This document shows positions 1-6,628 of a stretch of 6,965 nt of DNA, piece by piece. A model generated the notes under the pieces. That model did not search any database and was not told where the DNA came from. It saw only the letters and a program-made list of their open reading frames with translations. The translations under genes and the position numbers were made by a program. The stretch's first letter is position 1, and the number at the start of each line of letters is the position of its first letter. Source of the DNA: Candidatus Omnitrophota bacterium (GTDB lineage: Bacteria; Omnitrophota; Gorgyraeia; JABMRG01; JAFGKX01); NCBI GenBank assembly GCA_016928375.1, contig JAFGKX010000083.1:1-6965 (forward strand), written 5' to 3'.

Positions 1-964
1 CACCATTGATACGGGCTACAGGTTCTATGTGGTGAGGCAGGCCCTTAAAGCCTGCGAGCGTCTTTTTTATGGAAGCAGCCGGCACTTTACATATCGACGC
101 GCATACGGCAGCTGCAAGAAAATTTTCCACATTATGCGGCTGTTTTAATTTAAATTTTTCCGTCCCGGACAAAAACTGCGGCCTTGTGATATTCAGGTAT
201 AATTTATCGTTTTCGGCATAGGCGCCTCTTATCCTTCGCCTGCGGCTGAAAAAAAATAAATTTGAAGGCACCCTGCCTTTAAGCGCTCTCAACTCCGCAT
301 CATCATAATTTAAAACCGCGTAATTATTTTTATCCTGATACCGGTAAATCATTTTTTTTGCGGAAAAATATTCCTTAAAATCCGCGTGCCGGTCCAGGTG
401 GTTTTGCGATACGTTCAATATCACGCAGATATAGGGCTTGAACGTTTTTATGCCCTCAAGCTGAAAAGAACTTACCTCCAATACCACGTATGAGGCCTTT
501 GAAATTTTTTCAATCTCATCGATGAACGCATTGCCGATGTTGCCGCAAAGCACTACATTTTTGCCGGCGTCTTTAAGTATCTGCGCTATAAGGGTAGCTG
601 TGGTGGATTTTCCGTTTGAGCCTGTTACCGCTATTATCCTGCCCGGGCAAAAACAATATGCCAGCTCTATCTCGCTTATAATTTCTATATTATACTTTTT
701 TGCCCATTTTACTGCCGGTGAATCAGGCGGAATGCCGGGGCTGATTACTATAAGCGTGGAACTTTTAATAAAATCTTCTGTGTGCCGGCGCGTCTGCGCA
801 TTGATTCCGTTTTTTCTTAAATAACCGGCTGTTTTTTCAATTTCAGGAGAGCTGCCTGAATCGGTCGCGTAAACCAGCGCGCCTTTTGATTTTAAAAACA
901 ATGCCGCCGATTTACCGCTGGCGCCGATACCGATTACGGTTATCTTTTTATTTTTTACATCCAT
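1..964 (-). CDS. murD: MurD, UDP-N-acetylmuramoyl-L-alanine:D-glutamate ligase (partial, C-terminus off the left edge)
   Basis: Cytoplasmic ATP-dependent ligase that adds D-glutamate to UDP-MurNAc-L-Ala. I translated this frame by hand; it is open to the window edge, giving about 321 residues of a family usually near 450. An N-terminal Rossmann-like UDP-binding region (VIGIGASGKSA, residues 10-20) is followed by the ATP P-loop TGSNGKSTT (114-122), GNIG (141-144), LEVSSFQLE (162-170, catalytic-type Glu163), NVSQNHLDRH (184-193, His189), the probable carbamylated Lys203 in SAKKMIY, and PHNVENFLAAA (276-286). The missing part is most of domain 3, including the NDSKATN region. The motif GLPHHIE (308-314) has His312 where the family has Arg. 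Two start codons sit in tandem, ATG at 967 and ATG at 964; both overlap the mraY stop (ATGA or TGATG), so the choice changes the protein by one residue. The Shine-Dalgarno is weak, consistent with coupling to mraY. Identity is very secure; function is inferred from the family. Confidence 0.96.
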   Translation of the reverse strand, partial: MDVKNKKITVIGIGASGKSAALFLKSKGALVYATDSGSSPEIEKTAGYLRKNGINAQTRRHTEDFIKSSTLIVISPGIPPDSPAVKWAKKYNIEIISEIELAYCFCPGRIIAVTGSNGKSTTATLIAQILKDAGKNVVLCGNIGNAFIDEIEKISKASYVVLEVSSFQLEGIKTFKPYICVILNVSQNHLDRHADFKEYFSAKKMIYRYQDKNNYAVLNYDDAELRALKGRVPSNLFFFSRRRRIRGAYAENDKLYLNITRPQFLSGTEKFKLKQPHNVENFLAAAVCASICKVPAASIKKTLAGFKGLPHHIEPVARING

Positions 965-2052
965 CATCTTAATTTCAGGGTAACAAGCGTAAACAACGAA
1001 AGCATTATAGCAATTATCCAGAATCTTACCACGATCTTTGACTCAGGCCATCCCTTCATCTGCAGATGATGATGCAGCGGCGCCATAAGGAATATGCGTT
1101 TGCGCCTGATTTTATAGGAGCCTATCTGCATCAGAACAGATACGGCCTCTGCGACAAAAATACCCCCTACAATAACCAGAAGCAGTTCTTTTTTAATACA
1201 CACCGCTACTACACCTATAGCTCCGCCTAAAGCAAGCGCGCCTACATCCCCCATGAATATGGATGCCGGCGGGCCGTTAAACCATAAAAAACCTAACCCT
1301 GCGCCGACTATTGCCGCGCAGAATACCGAAAGTTCGCCTACGCCGGGTATATGCTCTATGAAAAGATAATTTGCAAAGTTAAAATTACCCGCGACATAAC
1401 TTATAACCGCATAGGTCAATGCCGCAATACTGACGCAGCCTATAGCAAGGCCGTCCAGTCCGTCTGTAAGGTTAACCGCGTTTGATGCGCCGACTGTAAC
1501 AAACGCGACGAATAATATATAAAATGCCCCCAGGTCTATTACCAAATTTTTAAAAAATGGCAGGCTCACGCTTGTATCTATGCTGTTATCGAGATAAATA
1601 ATTACGCCTACCAATATACCCAGGATAATTTGGCCGGCAAATTTTGCGGCCATAGTCAGGCCTCTTTTATCCTTGTTGGTTAATTTTATATAGTCATCTA
1701 TAAATCCTACCGCGCCCAGCCATAGAACGGCAAAGATAACCAGCAGTATATACCTGTTGGATAAATCCGCCCAGAATAAACATGATATAATAACAGAGGC
1801 CAGTATAAATATTCCGCCCATTGTCGGCGTACCGGCCTTATGTTTATGCATAGAATATATGCCTTCTACATATTGCTGGCGGACAGTCTCCCCCACCTTG
1901 AGGTTAACCAGCAATTTTATAACCAAAGGCCCCAGAACCAGGCTCATCACAAAGGCTGTGATGCTCGCGCCTATTGCCCTGAATGTTATATACCTGAAAA
2001 TATTAAAGGCAAAAAATATGTGTTTTAACGGGTATAAGAAGTAATAAAGCAC
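964..2052 (-). CDS. mraY: MraY, phospho-N-acetylmuramoyl-pentapeptide transferase
   Basis: Integral membrane enzyme that transfers phospho-MurNAc-pentapeptide from UDP to undecaprenyl phosphate, making lipid I. The 362-residue length is normal for the family. The hallmarks are present in order: KHKAGTPTMGGI (70-81), the Asp pair in GFIDDYIK (Asp119/Asp120), NAVNLTDGLDGLA (191-203), FNGPPASIFMGDVGALALGG (258-277, Asp269, the third catalytic-site Asp), and the His motif APLHHHLQMKGWPE (324-337). About ten hydrophobic segments are visible across the protein, as expected. The start is GTG at 2052, chosen because the N-terminus (MLYYFLYPL, then FNIFRYITFRA) aligns well with known MraY N-termini. 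It lies 28 nt inside the end of murF, with GGAGAA at 2067-2062 about 9 nt upstream, so translation is probably coupled. The stop TGA (966-964) overlaps the murD start. No catalytic residue is missing. Confidence 0.97.
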   Translation of the reverse strand: MLYYFLYPLKHIFFAFNIFRYITFRAIGASITAFVMSLVLGPLVIKLLVNLKVGETVRQQYVEGIYSMHKHKAGTPTMGGIFILASVIISCLFWADLSNRYILLVIFAVLWLGAVGFIDDYIKLTNKDKRGLTMAAKFAGQIILGILVGVIIYLDNSIDTSVSLPFFKNLVIDLGAFYILFVAFVTVGASNAVNLTDGLDGLAIGCVSIAALTYAVISYVAGNFNFANYLFIEHIPGVGELSVFCAAIVGAGLGFLWFNGPPASIFMGDVGALALGGAIGVVAVCIKKELLLVIVGGIFVAEAVSVLMQIGSYKIRRKRIFLMAPLHHHLQMKGWPESKIVVRFWIIAIMLSLFTLVTLKLR

Positions 2053-3434
2053 TGTATAAGATTCTCCATATTCATTGCGCGCGAACCCTTTACCAGAATC
2101 GTATCATTCGGCTCTTTGGTATCCAGCAGGAAGCCAAGCGCATCATCTTTGTTTTCGAAACTCCTGACAGAGGAGTGTTTCATCCCGTTCTCCAATGCCC
2201 CTTTTGCGGTATTGCGCGATAATTTTCCGACAGTAATAAGGACGTCTGCGCAGCTTTTCGATATAGCGCTGCCTATTTCATAATGAAGCCTGTCTTTATC
2301 TTTGCCTAATTCCAGCATATCGGCAGTTACCACTATTTTTCTACCGGGAAATTTAAGCGCTCCCATTGCCTCAAGCGCTGCTTTCATAGAAAGAGGGTTT
2401 GAGTTATAAGCATCGTTTATGATGTTTATGCTGCCGCAGGTTAAAATATTAAAACGCATTTTTGCGGGTTTAAAATCCGAAAGCGCGCCGCTGCAGGCTT
2501 CTATATTAATTCCAAGCGCGCGGCAGGCGCTTATCGCGGCAAGCGCATTATAAACATTGCATAATCCAAAAACAGGCAGTGTAAATTTATGCCTTTTATT
2601 TAAAACAAAATCTGTTCCATTTTTTGTAATATTTATATCTCCGGCGGCATAATCGCAATTTTTATTATTTATCGCGTAGGTAATTTTTCTTTTTCCGGTA
2701 TAAGCAGATGTTAAAAACGGATCGTCTTTATTTATAACAGCATAACCGCCGTTAGCCAGGTGATTAAACAGGGATATTTTTTCCTTCAGGATGCCTTTCA
2801 GGGTTTTCAGTCCTTCGAGGTGCGATGGGCCTATATTTGTTATTATACCGATATCCGGTTTTACGATTCCGGCAAGGTAATCTATCTCTCCGGGTATGTT
2901 AGTACCCATCTCGATAACCGCGAACGCCTCTTTTCTGATTTTAAGCAAAGTAAGCGGCACGCCTATCAGATTATTTTCGGTATCCGTTGTTTTTGCTGTT
3001 TTATTTTTTTTGGATAATATGTGCGCAGCCATATCCTTTGTTGTAGTCTTTCCGTTAGAACCGGTAATGCCTATTGTGCGGATTTCAAGCTTTTGCCTGT
3101 AAAAACGGGCTATATCGCCGAGGGCCTTCTTTGTATCTTTTGTTTTAATTAGGGCCAGCTTCTTGTTTTTTTCGGAAAAATATGGAGTTTCTGCCGCAAG
3201 CAGACTCGCCTTTGGCGAGGGCCCTAATTTCGAAACAATGGCTGCGATTGCGCCTTTTTCGAACGCAATTTTTATAAAATTATGGCCGTCGAAATTGTCG
3301 CCTTTTAATGCTATGAAAAGGCTGCCTTCGGATATCGTGCGCGTATCCGTAGAAACATTTTTCACGGATAAGTCTTTATCGCCGCTTATCAATTTCCCTT
3401 GTGTAGCCTTTAAGATTTCATCTACAATAAACAT
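2025..3434 (-). CDS. murF: MurF, UDP-N-acetylmuramoyl-tripeptide--D-alanyl-D-alanine ligase
   Basis: Cytoplasmic ATP-dependent ligase that adds the D-Ala-D-Ala dipeptide, completing the UDP-MurNAc-pentapeptide used by MraY. The 469 residues are at the upper-normal length. The N-terminal substrate domain has STDTRTISEGSLFIALKGDNFDGH (28-51). The central ATPase domain has the P-loop GITGSNGKTTT (122-132), TENNLIGVPLTLL (152-164), VIEMGTN (173-179) and NIGPSHLEGL (200-209). The C-terminal domain has the family Arg327 in KMRFNI, NDAYNSNPLSM (340-350), VTADMLELG (369-377) and VKGSRAMNMENLI (448-460). Residues about 70-90 look like extra sequence between the usual 'GAIAAIVSK' strand and 'KLALIKTKDTKKALGDIA'; two abutting DNA palindromes encode part of it. 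The ATG start lies 7 nt after the murE stop with no strong Shine-Dalgarno, so coupling is likely. The 3' end overlaps mraY by 28 nt. Family assignment is secure. Confidence 0.97.
   Translation of the reverse strand: MFIVDEILKATQGKLISGDKDLSVKNVSTDTRTISEGSLFIALKGDNFDGHNFIKIAFEKGAIAAIVSKLGPSPKASLLAAETPYFSEKNKKLALIKTKDTKKALGDIARFYRQKLEIRTIGITGSNGKTTTKDMAAHILSKKNKTAKTTDTENNLIGVPLTLLKIRKEAFAVIEMGTNIPGEIDYLAGIVKPDIGIITNIGPSHLEGLKTLKGILKEKISLFNHLANGGYAVINKDDPFLTSAYTGKRKITYAINNKNCDYAAGDINITKNGTDFVLNKRHKFTLPVFGLCNVYNALAAISACRALGINIEACSGALSDFKPAKMRFNILTCGSINIINDAYNSNPLSMKAALEAMGALKFPGRKIVVTADMLELGKDKDRLHYEIGSAISKSCADVLITVGKLSRNTAKGALENGMKHSSVRSFENKDDALGFLLDTKEPNDTILVKGSRAMNMENLIQCFITSYTR
2062..2067 (-). 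promoter_or_regulatory. Ribosome binding site for the GTG start of mraY, inside murF
   Basis: GGAGAA on the minus strand lies 9 nt upstream of the GTG at 2052 and is embedded in the last codons of murF (within MENLI). It supports the overlapping start for mraY and implies that murF codons here are also constrained by initiation at mraY. Confidence 0.6.
3190..3219. repeat. Two abutting inverted repeats (hairpins) inside murF
   Basis: TCTGC (3190-3194), loop CGCAA, GCAGA (3200-3204) is immediately followed by CTCGCC (3205-3210), loop TTT, GGCGAG (3214-3219). The two perfect stems of 5 bp and 6 bp abut with no spacer and keep the murF frame open, contributing roughly residues 72-82 (PSPKASLLAAE). 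A GGGCCC palindrome (3219-3224) directly adjoins. There is no following T-tract on either strand, so it does not look like a terminator. The structure is seen directly; a mobile or repeat origin is inference. Confidence 0.6.
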
Positions 3435-3441
3435 CTTTATG

Positions 3442-4899
3442 CTATTTCTTTATTCCTAATGCCTGCCTTGCTATCTCCCTGTCATCAAAGGCAATAGTTT
3501 TATCCTTATATATTTGCGATGTTTCATGGCCTTTTCCGGCAATAAGCACTATGTCGTCTTTTTTTGCCATTTTTATCGCCTCTTTAATGGCTTTTTCCCT
3601 ATCCTCTATTGCCAGATAATCTTTAAAATCAGGAAGCATGCCCTGTTTTATTTGTTCGATTATATCAATGGGGTCCTCGGAGCGCGGGTTATCGCTTGTA
3701 ATGATTACAAAATCGGATAATCTGCTTGCGATCCTGCCCATACGCGGGCGTTTTGTTTTATCCCTGTCGCCTCCGCATCCGAAAACAGTTATTATCCTGC
3801 CTTTTGTCAAAACAGAAAGCGATGCCAGTACTTTTCTTAATGCGTCGTCGGTATGCGCAAAATCGACATATACATAAAAATCTCCCCGAGGGTTTACTAA
3901 CTCCAGCCTTCCCGGAGGAGGATCAAATTCAGCGATAGCCTCTTTGATTTTATTTAAATCTACTCCTTCTTCCTGCGCAACGGAAACGGCCGCAAGTATA
4001 TTGTAAATATTGTACCTGCCCACCAAAGAAGTGCTTATCCTTGCCTCACCCTTTGGAGTAATAAGAAAAAATTCACTGCCTTTCAAAGAAATCACTTCGT
4101 CTTTTGCGCGTATCTTCGCATTTTTATTGAAACCATAGGTAATGGTTTTCGATTTAACAGCAGGCATAAGTATTGTGCCGTATATATTGCCCATGTTTAT
4201 TACGGCATAATCTTTTTCAGTAAGCCCATCGAATAGTTTCTTCTTGGAAAGAAAATATTCTTCCGGAGTCTTGTGATAATCCAGGTGTTCTTTGCTTAAA
4301 TTGGTAAAAACGGCACTATGAAATTTAATCGAATCTACCCTGCCCTGGTGCAGCGAATGGCTCGACACTTCCATTACGCAATAATCTGTTTTATCATCCA
4401 GCATCTCCTTAAAAAGCGCCTGTAGTATGCCTGCGTCCGGAGTAGTATTTAACGCAGGAAATGCCCTGGAACCGGTGCTGTAATCTATTGTGCCTATTCT
4501 GCCGCATTTATAGTTTGCTTTTTTCAACAGGCTTTCTATTAAATACGCTGTCGTGGTTTTGCCGTTTGTGCCTGTTATACCTATTATTTTTAATTCGCGC
4601 GAGGGATTACCATAAAAATTGGCGCACAACGCCGCATAAGCTGCCCTTATATCTTTAAACGTTACCGTAGTTACATTGTATTTATCCTGCGGCTTTGATT
4701 CCGAGATTATGCAGATTGCGCCGTTTTCAACAGCGTCTTTTATAAATTTATTTCCGTCGAGATTATTGCCTTTTATCGCCACAAACGCAAAGCCACGGCC
4801 GACCTTTCTGGAATCGCACGTAATGCCGCTTATATCTATCTCGTCGGAACCGTCTATGCTCTCAACATTCACACCCTCTGTTATTTTTTTAAGCTGCAA
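3442..4899 (-). CDS. murE: MurE, UDP-N-acetylmuramoyl-L-alanyl-D-glutamate:meso-diaminopimelate ligase
   Basis: Cytoplasmic ATP-dependent ligase that adds the third stem-peptide residue. The 485-residue length is typical. The N-terminal domain carries GITCDSRKVGRGFAFVAIKG (25-44). The central domain has the P-loop GITGTNGKTTT (107-117), NTTPD (151-155), MEVSSHSLHQGRVD (176-189), FTNLSKEHLDYH (198-209) and the probable carbamylated Lys219 in SKKKLF. The C-terminal part has GRYNIYNILAA (294-304), PPGRLELV (328-335), VDFAHTDDAL (345-354), FGCGGDRDKTKRPRMG (373-388), SDNPRSEDP (402-410) and AGKGHETSQ (454-462). DNPR (403-406) is the motif of meso-DAP-adding enzymes, as opposed to the different residues in L-Lys-adding ones, so meso-DAP is the inferred substrate. 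The start is TTG at 4899, supported by AAAGGA 8 nt upstream and by the conserved length; no ATG gives a better N-terminus. It begins 12 nt after ftsI and ends 7 nt before murF. Confidence 0.97.
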   Translation of the reverse strand: MQLKKITEGVNVESIDGSDEIDISGITCDSRKVGRGFAFVAIKGNNLDGNKFIKDAVENGAICIISESKPQDKYNVTTVTFKDIRAAYAALCANFYGNPSRELKIIGITGTNGKTTTAYLIESLLKKANYKCGRIGTIDYSTGSRAFPALNTTPDAGILQALFKEMLDDKTDYCVMEVSSHSLHQGRVDSIKFHSAVFTNLSKEHLDYHKTPEEYFLSKKKLFDGLTEKDYAVINMGNIYGTILMPAVKSKTITYGFNKNAKIRAKDEVISLKGSEFFLITPKGEARISTSLVGRYNIYNILAAVSVAQEEGVDLNKIKEAIAEFDPPPGRLELVNPRGDFYVYVDFAHTDDALRKVLASLSVLTKGRIITVFGCGGDRDKTKRPRMGRIASRLSDFVIITSDNPRSEDPIDIIEQIKQGMLPDFKDYLAIEDREKAIKEAIKMAKKDDIVLIAGKGHETSQIYKDKTIAFDDREIARQALGIKK

Positions 4900-4907
4900 T
4901 GTATAAA

Positions 4908-4913
4908 TCCTTT
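4908..4913 (-). promoter_or_regulatory. Ribosome binding site fixing the TTG start of murE
   Basis: AAAGGA on the minus strand overlaps the ftsI TAA stop (4914-4912) and ends 8 nt before the TTG at 4899. It is one of the better Shine-Dalgarno matches in the window and decides in favour of the non-ATG start. The overlap with the stop codon suggests that terminating ribosomes reinitiate on murE. Confidence 0.7.
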
Positions 4914-6609
4914 ATTTTTTTTGTTCCTGCGGCCTGGGCGGTATTTGCAGATACCGCAGCGTTGCGTTGACTATTTCCTTAAACGCAGGCGCTGCCACAA
5001 CGCCACCGAAATACACAGGATGCGGCTCATCGACCATTATACACACTACAATGGCCGGGTCTTCTATCGGGGCAAAGCCTACAAACGATGCTGTATATCG
5101 GGACTTCGAATATGCTCCGGAAGGCTCTATCTTGGCTGCTGTGCCGGTTTTACCGCCGGCGCTGTAACCTGATATTTTCGCCAAAGTGCCTGTGCCTCTT
5201 AAGATTACGCCTTCCATAAGCCCCGCGACTTTTAACGCCGTATCTTCGGATACAACTCTTCTTTTTGTCTCTGTCTTAAATTCTACTATAGATTTTCCGC
5301 TTAAGTCCACAATTTTATTAATTATTCGCGGCTTCATCAATACGCCCTTGTTGGCAACAACTGCCGCAGCACAGGCAAGCTGGATAGGGGATGATGCAAC
5401 GCCATGGCCCATAGGTATAGTAGTAATTGAGGATTTGCTCCATTTGTTAGGCGGAATAACCATGCCGGATATCTCACCCGGAATATCAATGCCGGTTTTT
5501 TCCCCGAATCCGAATAATTTTATATACTTATAAAGCTTCTTATCTCCTAAAATCATGGCTGCCTTAACTGTGCCTATATTGGAAGACTGCTCTATAACCT
5601 CCCTAAAAGTAAGATTTCCGTGCGGGCGATGGTCATGCAGCACCCTGCCTCTTACCGGCCAGCTGCCATTCTCGCAATAAAATACATCATTTAAAGACAC
5701 AGCCTTATCTTCAAGGCACCCTGATGCCGTTACTATTTTAAATACCGAGCCGGGCTCAAATAACGTGCATACCGATATATTCTTTCTTGCGGCAGGGGAA
5801 GATTTAAGAAAATTATTAAGATCGTAGTTCGGGCGGTTTGCTATTGCAAGTATATCATAGTTTTTAGCATCCATTACAATAGCGGTAGCTTCTTTTGCGT
5901 GATATTTTTTGTATGCCTTATCAAGGGCCTCTTCGGTAATGTACTGTATAACCTCGTCTATCGTCAGCACTACATCGTAACCGTCAATCGGAGGTATGTT
6001 CTTCTGTATAAGAGAACTTATATACCTGCCCTTTGCGTCTCTTCCTATACGTTTTTCTCCGGGAGTGCCTTTTAAATATCTGTCATAAAAAATTTCTACG
6101 CCTTCTAATCCGGTATTATCTATTCCGGCAAAACCGATTAATTGGCATGCCAGAGATTTTTCGGGGTAAAAACGCTTACTTTCATCGACAAGCCCTATCG
6201 CATCTATATTCAATGCCTTTATTTTCCCGGCAACGCTGGGAGAAACCATGCGTTTCAGCCAGACAAACTGTTTGTCCCTGGAAAGCCTTTTGTACAAAAA
6301 CTCCGTGTCTTTGTTTAAAATTCCGCTGAGTTTTCTGGCTATTTCCTTTTTATTTTTTACATCCTGCGCGACGGCAAAAACAGAACTTACTTTTAAATTT
6401 ATTGCCAGGGGTTTCAGGTTTCTATCGAGGATAGTGCCTCTTTTGGCAGGCTGTGGGATTGTAACATAATGCTGCCCTTTGGCGCGCTTAAGCATCTTGT
6501 TGTGCCATACAACCTGAAGATACAAAAGGCGCAGGGAAAGAAGCAGCAGGATTACCGTAAATATAACGGAAATGTTTACCAGCCGGGTTTTATAATCCTT
6601 AGTGTACAT
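4912..6609 (-). CDS. ftsI: FtsI/PBP3-type class B penicillin-binding protein, septal peptidoglycan transpeptidase
   Basis: Membrane-anchored D,D-transpeptidase that cross-links septal peptidoglycan with the FtsW polymerase. The 565-residue length is normal. A short basic cytoplasmic N-terminus is followed by one transmembrane segment (about residues 12-34). The dimerisation/pedestal region contains KRGTILDRNLKPLA (56-69), where Leu replaces the usual Gly after DRN, then FYPEKSLACQLIGFAGIDNTGLEGVE (147-172). The transpeptidase domain has all three active-site motifs: SVFK (nucleophile Ser288, Lys291, preceded by FEPG), SSN (342-344) and KTGT (487-490, within GGKTGTAAK). The protein ends soon after this domain, with a Pro/Gln/Lys tail and no PASTA repeats, which argues against a SpoVD/PBP2X-type protein. 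Its place between ftsL and murE fits FtsI rather than the elongation enzyme PBP2. The ATG start is 19 nt after the upstream stop; no good Shine-Dalgarno is at normal distance (AAGG lies about 17 nt away). Confidence 0.95.
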   Translation of the reverse strand: MYTKDYKTRLVNISVIFTVILLLLSLRLLYLQVVWHNKMLKRAKGQHYVTIPQPAKRGTILDRNLKPLAINLKVSSVFAVAQDVKNKKEIARKLSGILNKDTEFLYKRLSRDKQFVWLKRMVSPSVAGKIKALNIDAIGLVDESKRFYPEKSLACQLIGFAGIDNTGLEGVEIFYDRYLKGTPGEKRIGRDAKGRYISSLIQKNIPPIDGYDVVLTIDEVIQYITEEALDKAYKKYHAKEATAIVMDAKNYDILAIANRPNYDLNNFLKSSPAARKNISVCTLFEPGSVFKIVTASGCLEDKAVSLNDVFYCENGSWPVRGRVLHDHRPHGNLTFREVIEQSSNIGTVKAAMILGDKKLYKYIKLFGFGEKTGIDIPGEISGMVIPPNKWSKSSITTIPMGHGVASSPIQLACAAAVVANKGVLMKPRIINKIVDLSGKSIVEFKTETKRRVVSEDTALKVAGLMEGVILRGTGTLAKISGYSAGGKTGTAAKIEPSGAYSKSRYTASFVGFAPIEDPAIVVCIMVDEPHPVYFGGVVAAPAFKEIVNATLRYLQIPPRPQEQKK

Positions 6610-6628
6610 TTATATTAGAGATACAACC

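Noticed and set aside
522..824. Plus-strand open frames of 60-115 codons across the window (for example 522-824, 3163-3459, 5186-5533, 6672-6929)
   Set aside because: Each lies opposite a well-supported minus-strand gene with conserved motifs, shows no recognisable domain, and is explained as an antisense shadow.
3190..3219. The murF hairpins as a transcription terminator or attenuator
   Set aside because: They lie inside an intact coding frame, with no T-tract after the stem on either strand, and downstream genes are contiguous.
4912..6609. Elongation PBP2 (MrdA) or sporulation SpoVD instead of FtsI
   Set aside because: The dcw position between ftsL and murE and the absence of PASTA repeats favour FtsI; there is no RodA/MreCD context.
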